Assembly: GCA_903870055.1 (NCBI GenBank)
Contig: CAIQBG010000050.1
Location: forward strand, 1-64,000
Direction of reading: 5' to 3'
Length of the DNA stretch: 64,000 bases
Source of the DNA: an uncultured Pseudomonadota bacterium
Lineage (GTDB): Bacteria > Pseudomonadota > Gammaproteobacteria > Burkholderiales > Rhodocyclaceae
The stretch's first letter is position 1, and the number at the start of each line of letters is the position of its first letter. The translations under genes were made by a program, and so were the position numbers. The notes beneath the pieces were generated by a model, which saw only the letters and a list, made by a program, of their open reading frames with translations, was not told the origin of the DNA and made no database searches. Shown piece by piece: positions 36,285 to 46,715 of the stretch.

Positions 36285-36340
36285 GAGCGATTCCTGTTTA
36301 AGATTCAAAAGTAAGCTGAAAACTCAGTGAGCCTTGTGGC

Positions 36341-36970
36341 TTACTTCGAATACAGTTCGATGACGAGGCCTTCGTTAAGGGTCGGCGACAGCTCTGAGCG
36401 CTGTGGCATTGCCTTAAAGGTAGCCTTGCCAGCTTTGGCGTCGACCGAAATCCACTCAGGGAAACCACGGCTTTCGGCAGCTTCAAGCGCAGCCTTAACA
36501 CGCAGTTGACCACGAGAAGCTTCAGTCAGCTCAACCACGTCACCCGGTTTCAGGGTGTACGAAGGAATGTTGACGCGCTTGCCGTTAACCAGAATACCGT
36601 TGTGGCGAACCAACTGACGTGCTTCAGCACGTGAACCGGCAAAACCCATGCGGTAGGTCGAAGCATCAAGACGTGCTTCCAGCAGTTGCAGCAAGTTTTC
36701 ACCAGTCTGACCCTTGCGGCTATCAGCTTTAGCAAAAATGCGGCGGAACTGACCTTCAAGAACGCCGTAGATACGACGAATCTTTTGCTTGGCGCGCAGA
36801 TGCACACCAAAGTCAGACAAACGGGCACCAGAGCGCTGACCGTGTTGGCCAGGCGCATAGGCGCGACGTTCGATAGCACATTTGTCGCTGAAACATTTCT
36901 CAGCCTTGAGGAACAGCTTTTCGCCTTCGCGGCGGCACTGACGGCATTTGGGATCTAGATTACGAGCCAT
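36341..36970 (-). CDS. rpsD: 30S ribosomal protein S4 (zinc-type)
   Basis: A 209-residue S4. The N-terminus carries four Cys (9, 12, 26, 31) in C-x2-C-x13-C-x4-C spacing, so it is the zinc-binding form. The S4 RNA-binding domain follows (SRAEARQLVRHNGILVNGK). S4 nucleates 30S assembly and in E. coli represses the alpha operon. It starts 12 bases after rpsK. Confidence 0.97.
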   Translation of the reverse strand: MARNLDPKCRQCRREGEKLFLKAEKCFSDKCAIERRAYAPGQHGQRSGARLSDFGVHLRAKQKIRRIYGVLEGQFRRIFAKADSRKGQTGENLLQLLEARLDASTYRMGFAGSRAEARQLVRHNGILVNGKRVNIPSYTLKPGDVVELTEASRGQLRVKAALEAAESRGFPEWISVDAKAGKATFKAMPQRSELSPTLNEGLVIELYSK

Positions 36971-36982
36971 GTCAGGTTCTCC

Positions 36983-37372
36983 TTAAATACGGCGCTTTTT
37001 CGGAGGACGGCAGCCGTTGTGCGGCACCGGAGTCACATCCGAAATTGCAGTGATCTTGATTCCCAGTGCGTTCAATGCACGCACAGCCGATTCACGGCCT
37101 GGGCCCGGACCCTTGATGCGGACTTCAAGATTCTTGATGCCGCATTCTTGGGCCACTTTACCGGCTGCTTCCGCAGCAACCTGAGCAGCAAACGGGGTCG
37201 ACTTACGGGAGCCCTTGAAGCCGGCGCCGCCCGAAGTTGCCCACGACAGTGCATTGCCCTGGCGATCGGTAATGGTGATGATGGTGTTATTGAACGATGC
37301 GTGAACGTGAACGATCCCGTCAGCAATGTTCTTTTTAATCTTTTTACGAACTTTAGTCGATGTCTTGGCCAT
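36983..37372 (-). CDS. rpsK: 30S ribosomal protein S11
   Basis: A 129-residue S11 with [19 protein letters not shown] and the C-terminal [18 protein letters not shown]. It sits on the 30S platform near the mRNA exit. It lies 28 bases after rpsM and 12 before rpsD in the alpha operon. Confidence 0.97.
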   Translation of the reverse strand: MAKTSTKVRKKIKKNIADGIVHVHASFNNTIITITDRQGNALSWATSGGAGFKGSRKSTPFAAQVAAEAAGKVAQECGIKNLEVRIKGPGPGRESAVRALNALGIKITAISDVTPVPHNGCRPPKKRRI

Positions 37373-37400
37373 GTTTGGTGCCTTTCCTTATGCGACTCGG

Positions 37401-37766
37401 TTACTTCTTACCAGCGATCGCGGCCTTGCGCGGACCCTTACGGGTACGAGCATTGGTACGCGTACGCTGACCGCGGCAGGGCAGACCCTTGCGGTGGCGG
37501 AAACCACGATAGCAACCAAGGTCCATGAGGCGCTTGATATTCATGGTGACTTCACGACGTAGATCACCTTCGACAGTGAACTTCGCTACTTCGTCACGTA
37601 GACGCTCCATGTCAGCATCTGTCAGATCTTTGATCTTGACAGTACGCGTAACACCGGCAGCGTCACAGATTTTCTGTGCACGGGTACGACCGACGCCAAA
37701 AATGGCAGTCAGTGCGATTTCGGCATGTTGATGGTTGGGAATATTTACCCCAGCAATACGAGCCAT
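37401..37766 (-). CDS. rpsM: 30S ribosomal protein S13
   Basis: A 121-residue S13: [20 protein letters not shown], the [20 protein letters not shown] helix and the basic tail that contacts P-site tRNA. It is the first gene after the terminator-like hairpin at 37795-37818, so it marks the start of the alpha operon. Confidence 0.97.
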   Translation of the reverse strand: MARIAGVNIPNHQHAEIALTAIFGVGRTRAQKICDAAGVTRTVKIKDLTDADMERLRDEVAKFTVEGDLRREVTMNIKRLMDLGCYRGFRHRKGLPCRGQRTRTNARTRKGPRKAAIAGKK

Positions 37767-37794
37767 TGAGTATCCTCAGTCTCTACTGAACTTG

Positions 37795-37818
37795 AAAAAT
37801 TGCGTCGATGACGCAATT
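37795..37818 (-). terminator. Terminator/attenuator between rpmJ and rpsM
   Basis: On the minus strand a 9-bp stem (AATTGCGTC with GACGCAATT, loop of three) is followed by TTTTT. It overlaps the rpmJ stop codon. It would end or attenuate the spc operon before the alpha operon. The three-base loop makes it somewhat strained, so read-through is likely. Confidence 0.75.
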
Positions 37819-37930
37819 AACCCTGACGCTGCTTGTGGCGCGGATCGGTGCAAATCACACGCACCACACCTTTGCGGCGGATGATCTTGCAGTTCCGGCA
37901 TAAGCGCCGTACCGAAGCCAAAACTTTCAT
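37817..37930 (-). CDS. rpmJ: 50S ribosomal protein L36
   Basis: A 37-residue L36: [20 protein letters not shown] and the end [14 protein letters not shown]. It has the zinc ligands Cys11, Cys14, Cys27 and a His (C+ type). RBS GGAG lies nine bases upstream. It follows secY after 110 bases that contain no gene; infA, often found between secY and rpmJ, is absent here. Confidence 0.96.
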   Translation of the reverse strand: MKVLASVRRLCRNCKIIRRKGVVRVICTDPRHKQRQG

Positions 37931-38040
37931 TACCTACTCCTTTATATCGATGTTCAGCCCAGCCGTGGCTTCCCATCGGGTTCTTGCGTAGAGATTTAAA
38001 ACAAAAAACGATACTGCCTTCGATCAGTCTATGGGTCGCC

Positions 38041-39357
38041 TTAGCGGTTGCCCAATCCACCCTTGAAGTTAGCCTTCTTGAGCAGGTTTTCGTACTGATG
38101 CGACATTGCAAAAGCCTGCACCTGGGACATAAAGTCCATAGTGACGACCACAATAATGAGCAGCGAGGTGCCGCCGAAGTAGAACGGTACGTTCCACTTG
38201 AGAATCAGGAACTCCGGCAACAAACAAACGATGGTGATGTAAACGGCACCGATCATTGTGAGGCGGGTCAGAATTTTTTCGATATAACGCGAGGTCTGCT
38301 CACCCGGACGAATACCCGGAATGAAGGCACCGCTCTTTTTCAGGTTATCTGAAGTTTCACGGGTGTTGAACACGAGCGCTGTATAGAAGAAGCAGAAGAA
38401 TATGATGGCTGCTGCGTAGAGCAGGATATACAGCGGCTGACCTGGCGACAAGCCGTTAGCAATATCTTTCAGCCACAGCATGCTTTCACCGGCACCGAAC
38501 CATCCAGCCAGCGTAGCCGGGAACAGAATGATCGACGATGCGAAGATCGGCGGAATAACACCGGCCATATTAAGCTTGAGCGGCAGGAACGATGACTGAC
38601 CACCGTATAGCTTGTTGCCCACCTGACGCTTGGCGTAGTTAACTAGAATACGACGCTGACCACGTTCTACGAAAACGACGAATGCGGTGACGAGAACGAC
38701 GATGGCCACGATAACAATAGCCGTCAGTGGGTTCATGGCACCGGTACGTACCAGTTCCAGGATGCCACCCAGCGAACCTGGCAGACCCGCGGCGATACCC
38801 GCAAAGATAATAATCGAGATGCCGTTGCCCAGGCCGCGTTCAGTAATCTGTTCGCCAACCCACATCAGGAACATGGTGCCGGTAACGAGCGTAATAACCG
38901 TTTCGAAACGGAAGCCCAAGCCTGGATCTAACACGAGGCCGGGTTGTGCCTCAAGCGCAACAGCAATACCCAATGCCTGGAAAAAAGCCAGAACGACGGT
39001 GCCGTAGCGCGTGTACTGCGAAATCTTATGTTGTCCGGCCTGACCCTCTTTTTTCAGAGATTCGAGCGCAGGACTGGCAACGGTCATCAACTGCATGATG
39101 ATCGAAGCAGAAATGTAGGGCATGATGCCCAGGGCAAAAATAGTAAAGCGGGACAAAGCGCCACCGGAGAACATGTTGAACATGCCCAGGATGCCGTCCT
39201 TTTGACGCGAGAATAGATCGGACAGCACCGACGGGTCAATTCCCGGTACGGGAATATGCGCGCCGATGCGGTACACGATGAGCGCACCCAGGAGGAACAT
39301 CAAGCGACGCTTGAGTTCTCCGTGTTTGCTGCCCTGCGTGAGTGCGTTTTGCTGCAT
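38041..39357 (-). CDS. secY: Preprotein translocase subunit SecY
   Basis: A 438-residue SecY with ten membrane helices. The second helix plug region ([14 protein letters not shown]) and the cytosolic loop [16 protein letters not shown], which touches SecA and the ribosome, are visible. It forms the SecYEG export channel. It lies after rplO in the spc operon, the standard place. Confidence 0.97.
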   Translation of the reverse strand: MQQNALTQGSKHGELKRRLMFLLGALIVYRIGAHIPVPGIDPSVLSDLFSRQKDGILGMFNMFSGGALSRFTIFALGIMPYISASIIMQLMTVASPALESLKKEGQAGQHKISQYTRYGTVVLAFFQALGIAVALEAQPGLVLDPGLGFRFETVITLVTGTMFLMWVGEQITERGLGNGISIIIFAGIAAGLPGSLGGILELVRTGAMNPLTAIVIVAIVVLVTAFVVFVERGQRRILVNYAKRQVGNKLYGGQSSFLPLKLNMAGVIPPIFASSIILFPATLAGWFGAGESMLWLKDIANGLSPGQPLYILLYAAAIIFFCFFYTALVFNTRETSDNLKKSGAFIPGIRPGEQTSRYIEKILTRLTMIGAVYITIVCLLPEFLILKWNVPFYFGGTSLLIIVVVTMDFMSQVQAFAMSHQYENLLKKANFKGGLGNR

Positions 39358-39378
39358 GTCCGATCTGTCCTGTATGAC

Positions 39379-39816
39379 TTACGCTGCTTCGATCGAGCCG
39401 CCAGCGGCTTCGATAGCTGCCTTAGCGCCCTTGGTAGCGCCGATGCCCTTGAGCACAACCTTGCGGCTGATTTCACCAGACAGCACTACTTTGGCCGACA
39501 GGGCCAGCGTTGAAACAACGCCACACTGTTTGAGGACAGCCAGGTCGATATCATCAACTGGCATGTTCTGCAGATCCGATAAGCGGATTTCGGCAACACG
39601 TGCACGCGTCAGCGAGATAAAGCCACGCTTAGGCAGGCGACGATGCAGCGGCATTTGACCGCCTTCGAAACCAACTTTGTGATAGCCACCGGTACGCGAC
39701 TTCTGACCTTTGTGACCACGGCCCGAGGTTTTGCCCAGACCGCTACCAATGCCGCGGCCTACGCGCTTTGCAGCGTGTTTGGCACCAGCACCAGGTTGAA
39801 TGGTATTGAGTTCCAT
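39379..39816 (-). CDS. rplO: 50S ribosomal protein L15
   Basis: A 145-residue L15 with the Gly-rich N-terminus ([20 protein letters not shown]) and the [15 protein letters not shown] motif. It binds 23S rRNA late in 50S assembly. It precedes secY by 21 bases and follows rpmD by nine. Confidence 0.97.
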   Translation of the reverse strand: MELNTIQPGAGAKHAAKRVGRGIGSGLGKTSGRGHKGQKSRTGGYHKVGFEGGQMPLHRRLPKRGFISLTRARVAEIRLSDLQNMPVDDIDLAVLKQCGVVSTLALSAKVVLSGEISRKVVLKGIGATKGAKAAIEAAGGSIEAA

Positions 39817-39825
39817 AACTTCCTC

Positions 39826-40011
39826 TTAGACGCTTTCGCTCTTCACGAGGTATTGCACCTTGTGAATCATGCCGCGGACAGCTGGCGTATCTTCCAGCAC
39901 TGCGGTCGAGTTAACACGGCCCAGACCCAGACCACGCACTGTTGCGCGGTGGTCTTGCTTGGTACCGATAACGCTCTTGACGAGCGTAACCTTGAGTTTC
40001 TTATTCGACAT
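39826..40011 (-). CDS. rpmD: 50S ribosomal protein L30
   Basis: A 61-residue L30 ([20 protein letters not shown], then [20 protein letters not shown]). It is the short bacterial form. It starts three bases after rpsE. Confidence 0.96.
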   Translation of the reverse strand: MSNKKLKVTLVKSVIGTKQDHRATVRGLGLGRVNSTAVLEDTPAVRGMIHKVQYLVKSESV

Positions 40012-40014
40012 GAC

Positions 40015-40542
40015 TTACCCCAGAATTTCTTCGATGGTCTTGCCACGCTTGGCAGCAACTTCCGACGGCGTGTTCATGGACTTCAGACCATTCAGGGTTG
40101 CGCGGATGACGTTGTACGGGTTAGTCGAGCCAAGGCACTTGGCAACAACGTTGGTGATACCGACAACTTCAAACACGTTACGCACTGCACCACCGGCGAT
40201 GATCCCAGTACCTTCAGGGGCTGGTTGAATGATCACCTTGGCTGCGCCGTGACGACCCATCAGCGTGTGCTGAACGGTACCGTTCTTGAGCGAAACCTTG
40301 AATAGACGGCGGCGGGCTTCTTCCATGGCCTTTTGAACTGCCAGTGGCACTTCGCGAGCCTTGCCTTTACCCATGCCGACACCACCGTCACCGTCACCGA
40401 CTACTGTCAGTGCGGCGAAGCTCATGATACGGCCACCCTTTACGGTCTTGCTTACGCGGTTGATGGCAACCATCTTCTCGCGCAGGCCAGACTCATCACG
40501 CTCTTCCGCTTGTTGCGGTTTGCGACTTTGTGCTTTCGCCAT
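40015..40542 (-). CDS. rpsE: 30S ribosomal protein S5
   Basis: A 175-residue S5. It has the double-stranded RNA-binding region [20 protein letters not shown] and the [20 protein letters not shown] segment, followed by [19 protein letters not shown]5 takes part in translational accuracy and mRNA unwinding. It lies 24 bases after rplR. Confidence 0.97.
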   Translation of the reverse strand: MAKAQSRKPQQAEERDESGLREKMVAINRVSKTVKGGRIMSFAALTVVGDGDGGVGMGKGKAREVPLAVQKAMEEARRRLFKVSLKNGTVQHTLMGRHGAAKVIIQPAPEGTGIIAGGAVRNVFEVVGITNVVAKCLGSTNPYNVIRATLNGLKSMNTPSEVAAKRGKTIEEILG

Positions 40543-40566
40543 AGTTATCCTCGATTCCTACGCGGC

Positions 40567-40923
40567 TTAGAACTTAAGACCGTTTTCACGGGCAGCTTCA
40601 GCCAGAGCCTTGACACGTCCGTGGTACTTGAAACCCGAGCGGTCAAAAGCTACTTCTTCAATACCAGCCTTGCGGGCACGTTCAGCAACTAGCTTGCCAA
40701 CCGTTTGTGCAGCAGCAACGTTACCGCCGTTTGGAACATCCTTGCGGATTTCCGTTTCTACGGTGGAAGCAGCAGCCAGTACTTTGCCACCACAGGCCGA
40801 GATGACCTGGGCGTAGATGTGCTGGTTGGTGCGGAAAACGCTCAGGCGCACGGCCTTCAGACCAGCGATGCGGGCACGTGCCTGACGGGCACGGCGCAGA
40901 CGCGACTGTTTCTTATCTTTCAT
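40567..40923 (-). CDS. rplR: 50S ribosomal protein L18
   Basis: A 118-residue L18 that binds 5S r[19 protein letters not shown] and the C-terminal [20 protein letters not shown]. It starts nine bases after rplF. Confidence 0.97.
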   Translation of the reverse strand: MKDKKQSRLRRARQARARIAGLKAVRLSVFRTNQHIYAQVISACGGKVLAAASTVETEIRKDVPNGGNVAAAQTVGKLVAERARKAGIEEVAFDRSGFKYHGRVKALAEAARENGLKF

Positions 40924-40932
40924 GGGGCACCC

Positions 40933-41466
40933 TTACTTCTTCTTGGTTTCCTTGAGGATGACGACCTCATCGGCGTAACGCACACCCTTGCCCTTGTAAG
41001 GCTCTGGCTTGCGGTAAGCACGAATCTCGGCAGCAACCTGTCCTACTTGTTGCTTGTCGATCCCCTTGATCAGGATTTCGGTTTGCGACGGGGTTTCCAC
41101 TTTGACGCCAGCAGGCATCTTGTGAGCAACCGGGTGCGAGAAACCGAGCGAAAGGTTCAGAGTGTCGCCCTGGGCGGCGGCACGATAGCCCACACCAACC
41201 AGAGTGAGTTTCTTTTCGAAACCCTTGGACACGCCGTTGACCAGATTGGCCAGCAGAGCACGGGTGGTGCCAGACATGGCGTTTGCATTTTCTGCGCCCG
41301 CTACTGCCTTCACCAACAGCTGTTCACCTTCAACCACGACTGTAACAGCCGGGTTGTGGTTCAGCGTCAACGAGCCCAGCGGACCCTTGACCGTAACGTT
41401 GCCGCCGGCCAGGTTGACTTCTACACCCTTGGGTAGTGCAACTGGATTCTTAGCTACGCGAGACAT
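40933..41466 (-). CDS. rplF: 50S ribosomal protein L6
   Basis: A 177-residue L6 made of two similar domains; the family stretch [20 protein letters not shown] and the C-terminal [16 protein letters not shown] are clear. It lies close to the factor-binding site where EF-Tu and EF-G dock. It starts 13 bases after rpsH. Confidence 0.97.
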   Translation of the reverse strand: MSRVAKNPVALPKGVEVNLAGGNVTVKGPLGSLTLNHNPAVTVVVEGEQLLVKAVAGAENANAMSGTTRALLANLVNGVSKGFEKKLTLVGVGYRAAAQGDTLNLSLGFSHPVAHKMPAGVKVETPSQTEILIKGIDKQQVGQVAAEIRAYRKPEPYKGKGVRYADEVVILKETKKK

Positions 41467-41479
41467 ATCGAATCCTCCC

Positions 41480-41875
41480 TTAGGCTACGTAGCAGAGCAC
41501 TTCGCCGCCGACATTGGCTGCACGAGCGCTACGATCAGTCATCACACCTTGCGGGGTGGAAACAATCGCAATGCCCAGGCCATTCATGACGCGGGGAATG
41601 TCAGCAGACGGTTTGTAGACACGCAGACCTGGGCGAGAGACGCGCTCAATGCGCTCAATCACAGGGCGGCCAGCGTAATACTTCAGACCAATTTCAAGTT
41701 CCGGCTTGGCAGCTTCACCACGCACGGCAAAATCCTCAACGTAACCTTCATCCTTGAGCACTTTTGCAACAGCTACTTTAAGCTTGGAGGAGGGCATACG
41801 CACCACCAGCTTTTGTGCCATTTGCGCATTGCGGATGCGGGTCAGCATATCGGCGATCGGATCACTCATTGCCAT
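41480..41875 (-). CDS. rpsH: 30S ribosomal protein S8
   Basis: A 131-residue S8 ([21 protein letters not shown]-terminal [18 protein letters not shown]). It binds the central domain of 16S rRNA and in E. coli represses the spc operon at rplE. It lies 15 bases after rpsN. Confidence 0.97.
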   Translation of the reverse strand: MAMSDPIADMLTRIRNAQMAQKLVVRMPSSKLKVAVAKVLKDEGYVEDFAVRGEAAKPELEIGLKYYAGRPVIERIERVSRPGLRVYKPSADIPRVMNGLGIAIVSTPQGVMTDRSARAANVGGEVLCYVA

Positions 41876-41890
41876 ATCAAATCCTCCTGC

Positions 41891-42196
41891 TTACCAGCTG
41901 GCCTTGATCACGCCCGGGATTTCTCCCTTAAAGGCGAGCTCACGGATCTTGTGACGACACAGACCAAACTTACGGAATGTGCCACGGGGACGGCCCGTCA
42001 ACTGACAGCGGTTGCGGGTACGGGTTGGGTTAGCGTTGCGCGGCAGTTGCTGCAGCTTCAGGCGTGCTTCATAACGAGCTTCGTCGGTTTGCGACTGGTC
42101 GTTAATGATTGCCTGGAGGGCTTCACGCTTCTTGGCGAATTTCGCAACAAGTGCGCGACGCTTCGCTTCACGATTGATCAGGGCTGTTTTGGCCAT
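41891..42196 (-). CDS. rpsN: 30S ribosomal protein S14 (zinc-free type)
   Basis: A 101-residue S14, started at 42196 ([17 protein letters not shown]); longer frames run into rplE. It is the long form without the C-x2-C pairs (only two Cys, [20 protein letters not shown]), so it needs no zinc. It starts seven bases after rplE. Confidence 0.96.
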   Translation of the reverse strand: MAKTALINREAKRRALVAKFAKKREALQAIINDQSQTDEARYEARLKLQQLPRNANPTRTRNRCQLTGRPRGTFRKFGLCRHKIRELAFKGEIPGVIKASW

Positions 42197-42203
42197 AATC
42201 GCC

Positions 42204-42743
42204 TCAATTCTTGAAAGGGAACTTGAAGGCAGCCAGCAGAGCCTTGGCTTCGCTGTCATTCTTCGCGGTGGTCGTGATGCTGATATTCATCCCGCGGAGT
42301 GTATCGATCTTGTCGTACTCGATTTCCGGGAAAATAATCTGCTCTTTGACACCCATGTTGTAGTTACCACGGCCATCAAAACCCTTGCCCTGAACACCAC
42401 GGAAGTCACGAACGCGCGGCAGAGCCACGGTAACCAGACGATCCAGGAATTCGAACATGCGCGGTCCGCGCAGGGTAACCATACAGCCAATCGGGTAGTT
42501 GTCACGAATCTTGAAGCCGGCGATCGACTTACGGGACAGTGTTACTACCGGCTTTTGGCCAGCAATTTTGGTCAAATCGGACACAGCGTGCTCAAGCACC
42601 TTTTTGTCAGCGACCGCTTCACCCACACCCATGTTCAGGGTGATCTTGGTGATGCGCGGCACTTCCATCGGTGACTTGAAGCTGAATTCTTTCATCAGCG
42701 CCGGGGCGACCGTGTTTTTGTAAAAATCTTGCAAACGTGACAT
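42204..42743 (-). CDS. rplE: 50S ribosomal protein L5
   Basis: A 179-residue L5. The start at 42743 ([17 protein letters not shown]) is set by homology and by the end of rplX ten bases upstream. The segments [20 protein letters not shown] and [18 protein letters not shown] are typical. L5 binds 5S rRNA and contacts P-site tRNA. Confidence 0.97.
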   Translation of the reverse strand: MSRLQDFYKNTVAPALMKEFSFKSPMEVPRITKITLNMGVGEAVADKKVLEHAVSDLTKIAGQKPVVTLSRKSIAGFKIRDNYPIGCMVTLRGPRMFEFLDRLVTVALPRVRDFRGVQGKGFDGRGNYNMGVKEQIIFPEIEYDKIDTLRGMNISITTTAKNDSEAKALLAAFKFPFKN

Positions 42744-42753
42744 GCGGATCCCC

Positions 42754-43071
42754 TTATGCCTCAACCTGTTCGCCGTTCGACTTGAACACGCGAACCTTGC
42801 GACCATCGTCGAGTACCTTGAAGCCGACACGGTCACCCTTGCCTGCCTTGGCATTCCACAAAGCCAGGTTGGAAACCTGAATCGGCATATCCTTGTCAAT
42901 GATGCCACCTGGCGTACCCAGCATTGGGTTCGGCTTGGTTGCCTTCTTGACGCGGTTAATGCCTTCTACAACAACGCGATCAGCGTCGACACGAAGAACG
43001 ACGGTGCCACGACGGCCCTTGTCCTTACCTGTGGTGACGATAACTTCGTCGCCTTTACGAATCTTATCCAT
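42754..43071 (-). CDS. rplX: 50S ribosomal protein L24
   Basis: A 105-residue L24 with the KOW motif near the N-terminus ([20 protein letters not shown]). It starts 50S assembly at the 5' end of 23S rRNA. It lies 12 bases after rplN. Confidence 0.97.
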   Translation of the reverse strand: MDKIRKGDEVIVTTGKDKGRRGTVVLRVDADRVVVEGINRVKKATKPNPMLGTPGGIIDKDMPIQVSNLALWNAKAGKGDRVGFKVLDDGRKVRVFKSNGEQVEA

Positions 43072-43083
43072 TTGGCGGCTTCC

Positions 43084-43452
43084 TTATAGCACTTCAGGAG
43101 CGAGCGAAACGATCTTCATGAAACGCTCCGTGCGCAACTCCCGGGTTACCGGGCCGAAGATACGGGTACCGATTGGTTCGAGCTTGTTGTTGAGCAGGAC
43201 GGCAGCATTGCCATCAAACTTAACCAGCGAACCATCAGTACGGCGGACACCCTTGGCGGTGCGAACGACGACGGCGTTGTAGACGTCACCCTTCTTCACG
43301 CGGCCACGCGGCGCTGCATCTTTGATCGACACCTTGATGATGTCGCCAATGCCGGCATAACGGCGCTTTGAGCCGCCCAGCACTTTGATACACATTACAG
43401 AACGAGCGCCGGTGTTATCGGCGACGTCCAGCATCGACTGCATCTGAATCAT
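43084..43452 (-). CDS. rplN: 50S ribosomal protein L14
   Basis: A 122-residue L14. Start 43452 ([18 protein letters not shown]) fits the family and follows TTGGAG; another ATG lies directly before it. It is the first gene of the spc operon and has its own promoter (43572-43600). It forms an inter-subunit bridge. Confidence 0.97.
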   Translation of the reverse strand: MIQMQSMLDVADNTGARSVMCIKVLGGSKRRYAGIGDIIKVSIKDAAPRGRVKKGDVYNAVVVRTAKGVRRTDGSLVKFDGNAAVLLNNKLEPIGTRIFGPVTRELRTERFMKIVSLAPEVL

Positions 43453-43565
43453 CATTAACTCCAACTTGTCCCGCTACCAACAGATGGCGCACGGGCAGTC
43501 TTGGGTTTCAACACTTACTAAAACCGAGATCGCACAGTGGTGCAATGCAAGGTTGTAGCGAAAGA

Positions 43566-43600
43566 GGCCGGATTATAACGAACTAATCCGGCCGTTGCAA
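43566..43600 (-). promoter_or_regulatory. Sigma70-type promoter of the spc operon, inside an inverted repeat
   Basis: On the minus strand -35 TTGCAA (43595-43600) and -10 TATAAT (43572-43577) are 17 bases apart, a near-ideal sigma70 promoter pointing to rplN about 120 bases away. The spacer and -10 lie in a perfect 10-bp inverted repeat GGCCGGATTA/TAATCCGGCC (43566-43575 and 43584-43593), so the same DNA could act as an operator or form a hairpin in read-through RNA from rpsQ. Confidence 0.82.
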
Positions 43601-43628
43601 GAGGCAAAACAAACTTTTGCCTCTTTTT
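43599..43628 (+). terminator. Strong hairpin just after rpsQ, T-run on the plus strand
   Basis: AAGAGGCAAAA (43599-43609) pairs with TTTTGCCTCTT (43615-43625), loop CAAAC, followed on the plus strand by more T. On the minus strand, in which the S10 operon is read, the hairpin is followed by GCAACGG, so the T-run is poor. It may work for antisense transcripts and as a partial terminator or 3' end for the S10 operon. Confidence 0.7.
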
Positions 43629-43631
43629 TTC

Positions 43632-43898
43632 TTACAGAACTTCGGCACGCTCCAGCAACTTGGCAATTTGCCAGGTCTTGGTGCGGGACATCGGTCGGCA
43701 TTCAACGATCTGGACGAGGTCACCCGTCTTGGCATCGTTGTTTGCGTTGTGCGCATGATATTTCTTCGAGCGCGTGATGACCTTACCGTACATCGGGTGC
43801 TTAACGCGACGCTCGACGAGCACTGTGGCCGTCTCTTGCATCTTGTCGCTAACCACACGACCCACGAGGGTGCGGTTCATACCAGTCTTATCAGTCAT
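43632..43898 (-). CDS. rpsQ: 30S ribosomal protein S17
   Basis: An 88-residue S17 ([40 protein letters not shown]). It binds the 5' domain of 16S rRNA early in assembly. It is the last gene of the S10 operon, starting two bases after rpmC, and is followed by the hairpin and the spc promoter. Confidence 0.97.
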   Translation of the reverse strand: MTDKTGMNRTLVGRVVSDKMQETATVLVERRVKHPMYGKVITRSKKYHAHNANNDAKTGDLVQIVECRPMSRTKTWQIAKLLERAEVL

Positions 43899-43900
43899 GA

Positions 43901-44086
43901 TTAGACCCTTTCACGGATAATGGTGCGTACGCGAGCGATGTCGCGACGGACCTTGCCGAGCTGGCTGGTGTTGCTCAGCTGCTGGGTGCCCTTCTGCATA
44001 CGCAGAGAAAACTGGGCTTTCAGCAGGTCGAGCAATTCTTGCTTCAGCTCGTCGTTCGATTTGTTTCTGAGTTCAGTTGCTTTCAT
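43901..44086 (-). CDS. rpmC: 50S ribosomal protein L29
   Basis: A 61-residue two-helix L29 ([36 protein letters not shown]). It lies at the peptide exit where SRP and trigger factor bind. It starts three bases after rplP. Confidence 0.96.
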   Translation of the reverse strand: MKATELRNKSNDELKQELLDLLKAQFSLRMQKGTQQLSNTSQLGKVRRDIARVRTIIRERV

Positions 44087-44089
44087 CTC

Positions 44090-44503
44090 TTACCCCAGGT
44101 GGCGAGTAACGAAGATCGTGCGCAGTGGCAGCTTGGCAGCAGCCAGCTTGAATGCTTCACGAGCCAGCGTCTCATTGACGCCATCCATTTCGTACAGAAC
44201 CTTACCCGGCTGAATTTCAGCAACGTAGTACTCCGGATTGCCCTTACCGTTACCCATACGGACTTCGGCAGGCTTCTTGGAGATCGGTTTGTCCGGGAAT
44301 ACACGGATCCAGATACGACCACCACGCTTGATGTGGCGGGTCATGGCGCGACGGGCCGCTTCGATCTGACGAGCCGTTAGACGGCCGCGATCGGTTGACT
44401 TCAGGCCAAATTCGCCAAAAGCAACGGTGGCACCGCGGGTAGCCAGGCCGGTGTTACGGCCTTTCTGTTCCTTGCGGTATTTACGACGTGCGGGTTGCAG
44501 CAT
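44090..44503 (-). CDS. rplP: 50S ribosomal protein L16
   Basis: A 137-residue L16 ([40 protein letters not shown]). It helps place A-site tRNA. Its ATG shares one base with the rpsC stop (TAATG), indicating coupling. The conserved Arg region [14 protein letters not shown] is intact. Confidence 0.97.
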   Translation of the reverse strand: MLQPARRKYRKEQKGRNTGLATRGATVAFGEFGLKSTDRGRLTARQIEAARRAMTRHIKRGGRIWIRVFPDKPISKKPAEVRMGNGKGNPEYYVAEIQPGKVLYEMDGVNETLAREAFKLAAAKLPLRTIFVTRHLG

Positions 44504-45252
44504 TATGCACCTGCCTTTCTAACACGCTTGGCGGCCGGCTTTTTGTCCGACTTGCCTTCATCATCACCACGCGGGCGACGTGGAGCACGCTTAGGTTCTT
44601 CAACCACAGCAGGCTGCTCGCCCGGTGCCAGATGCTCGCCCTTGTAGACCCAAACCTTGATGCCGATCAGACCATAAGTCGTCATAGCTTCAGAGGTTGC
44701 GTAGTCAATGTTGGCGCGCAGGGTGTGTAGTGGCACACGGCCTTCGCGGTACCATTCGGTACGGGCAATTTCGGCGCCGTTCAGACGACCGGAACTCATG
44801 ATCTTGATGCCTTGAGCACCCAGACGCATGGCGTTCTGCATTGCACGCTTCATGGCGCGACGGAACATGATGCGCTTTTCAAGCTGTTGCGCGATCGAGT
44901 CGGCGATCAGCTGTGCATCAGTTTCCGGCTTGCGGATTTCTTCGATCGAAACGTGAACAGGCACGCCCATGATCTTTTGCAGATCCGAACGCAGCTGATC
45001 AATTTCTTCGCCTTTCTTGCCGATAACCACACCCGGACGTGCCGAGAATACGGTTACACGGGCGTTCTTGGCAGGACGCTCGATCAGAACCTTGCCCACA
45101 GATGCGTGAGCGAGCTTCTTCTTCAGGTATACGCGGACCTTGTTGTCCTCGGCCAGCATGCCAGCGAAATCTTTATCGCTAGCGTACCAACGCGAACTCC
45201 AGTCACGAGTAACACTGAGTCGGAAGCCAGTTGGGTGAATTTTCTGTCCCAT
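44503..45252 (-). CDS. rpsC: 30S ribosomal protein S3
   Basis: A 249-residue S3 with the KH domain ([20 protein letters not shown]) and the C-terminal [20 protein letters not shown]. The tail after residue 215 is Lys/Arg/Pro-rich and longer than in E. coli (233). S3 lines the mRNA entry tunnel. It overlaps rplP by one base. Confidence 0.97.
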   Translation of the reverse strand: MGQKIHPTGFRLSVTRDWSSRWYASDKDFAGMLAEDNKVRVYLKKKLAHASVGKVLIERPAKNARVTVFSARPGVVIGKKGEEIDQLRSDLQKIMGVPVHVSIEEIRKPETDAQLIADSIAQQLEKRIMFRRAMKRAMQNAMRLGAQGIKIMSSGRLNGAEIARTEWYREGRVPLHTLRANIDYATSEAMTTYGLIGIKVWVYKGEHLAPGEQPAVVEEPKRAPRRPRGDDEGKSDKKPAAKRVRKAGA

Positions 45253-45261
45253 AGCGATTCC

Positions 45262-45591
45262 TTAGTTGCCCACGGTCACGAAAACGTGACAGGTTGGCTT
45301 GGTGATACGGTTGCCGCGACCCTTGGCGCGCGCAGTGAAGCGCTTAAGCACCATACCCTTTTCGACATAGATGGTCTTGACGATCAGCTCATCAATGTCG
45401 GCACCTTCATTGTGCTCGGCATTGGCGATTGCTGATTCAATCACCTTCTTAACGATTAGGGCACCCTTTTTAGGGGAGTACGCCAGAATGCTTAGGGCCT
45501 GGCCCACGGACTTGCCGCGAACGAGGTCAGCAACGAGACGGCCTTTTTGCGCCGAGAGGCGCACGCCGCGCAGTACAGCACGAGTTTCCAT
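45262..45591 (-). CDS. rplV: 50S ribosomal protein L22
   Basis: A 109-residue L22. Two ATGs in tandem follow GGAG; the second (45591, [20 protein letters not shown]) has the better distance, although 45594 is possible. The loop reaching into the exit tunnel ([20 protein letters not shown]) is normal, without the macrolide-resistance deletion. Confidence 0.96.
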   Translation of the reverse strand: METRAVLRGVRLSAQKGRLVADLVRGKSVGQALSILAYSPKKGALIVKKVIESAIANAEHNEGADIDELIVKTIYVEKGMVLKRFTARAKGRGNRITKPTCHVFVTVGN

Positions 45592-45601
45592 CATCGGCTC
45601 C

Positions 45602-45877
45602 TTACTTCTTGGCTTTCTTGCCGGCAACGTGACCCCTGAACGTACGCGTCAGGGAGAACTCGCCAAGCTTATGGCCAACCATGTTTTCAGTCACAAACAC
45701 AGGAACGTGCTGACGACCGTTGTGAACCGCCAGTGTCATACCGAGAAATTCCGGTAGCACTGTCGAACGACGAGACCAAGTCTTGATGGGGCGTTTGTCA
45801 TTGCTGGCAATCGCTGCTTCGACCTTTTTAATCAGGTGCGCATCAACGAACGGACCTTTTTTCAGTGAACGAGTCAT
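45602..45877 (-). CDS. rpsS: 30S ribosomal protein S19
   Basis: A 91-residue S19 ([40 protein letters not shown]). It forms the S13/S19 bridge in the 30S head. It lies ten bases after rplB. Confidence 0.97.
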   Translation of the reverse strand: MTRSLKKGPFVDAHLIKKVEAAIASNDKRPIKTWSRRSTVLPEFLGMTLAVHNGRQHVPVFVTENMVGHKLGEFSLTRTFRGHVAGKKAKK

Positions 45878-45887
45878 GGTCTATTCC

Positions 45888-46715
45888 TTATTTCTTGTGA
45901 CGACGTTGCACGATCATGCTGGTCGTACGCTTGTTGCTACGGGTACGGTAACCCTTAGCTGGGGTACCCCATGGCGAGACCGGAACACGACCTTCGCCCG
46001 TACGGCCTTCACCACCACCATGTGGGTGATCCACCGGGTTCATGGCAACACCACGAACGGTCGGACGGATACCGCGCCAACGGGTAGCACCGGCTTTACC
46101 GAGCTTACGCAGATTGTTTTCTTCGTTGCTGACTTCGCCAATGGTGGCACGACATTCAACGTGCACACGGCGAACTTCACCAGAGCGCAGACGAACCTGA
46201 GCGTAGACACCTTCGCGGGCCATCAGCTGAACCGAAGCGCCAGCTGAGCGGGCCATTTGAGCACCCTTGCCTGGAATCATTTCGATACAGTGAATCGTTG
46301 TACCCACCGGGATGTTACGGATCGGCAGTGCGTTACCTGCTTTGATCGGGGCTTCGGAACCACTCATGATGGTTGCGCCAGCTTCCAGACCACGCGGGGC
46401 AATGATGTAACGACGCTCACCATCTGCATACAACACCAGAGCGATGTGGGCAGTACGGTTAGGGTCATACTCCAGGCGTTCAATCTTGCCTGGGATGCCA
46501 TCTTTGTTACGCTTGAAGTCGATCAGGCGATAGTGTTGCTTCGAACCACCACCCTGGTGACGTACAGTAATACGGCCGTTGTTGTTACGACCAGCGTTTT
46601 TCGATTGTTTTTCTACGAGCGCTGCGTGAGGGCGACCCTTGTGCAGATTCTCGTGGACAACCTTGACGACGCCACGACGACCGGGCGATGTCGGTTTGAC
46701 TTTGACGAGTGCCAT
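45888..46715 (-). CDS. rplB: 50S ribosomal protein L2
   Basis: A 275-residue L2 near the peptidyl transferase centre. The C-terminal [17 protein letters not shown] carries the conserved His important for activity. The ATG shares one base with the rplW stop. Confidence 0.97.
   Translation of the reverse strand: MALVKVKPTSPGRRGVVKVVHENLHKGRPHAALVEKQSKNAGRNNNGRITVRHQGGGSKQHYRLIDFKRNKDGIPGKIERLEYDPNRTAHIALVLYADGERRYIIAPRGLEAGATIMSGSEAPIKAGNALPIRNIPVGTTIHCIEMIPGKGAQMARSAGASVQLMAREGVYAQVRLRSGEVRRVHVECRATIGEVSNEENNLRKLGKAGATRWRGIRPTVRGVAMNPVDHPHGGGEGRTGEGRVPVSPWGTPAKGYRTRSNKRTTSMIVQRRHKK

Noticed and set aside
37931-38040. Possible infA or other small gene between secY and rpmJ
   Set aside because: The gap is too short for infA and no frame with an RBS was found.
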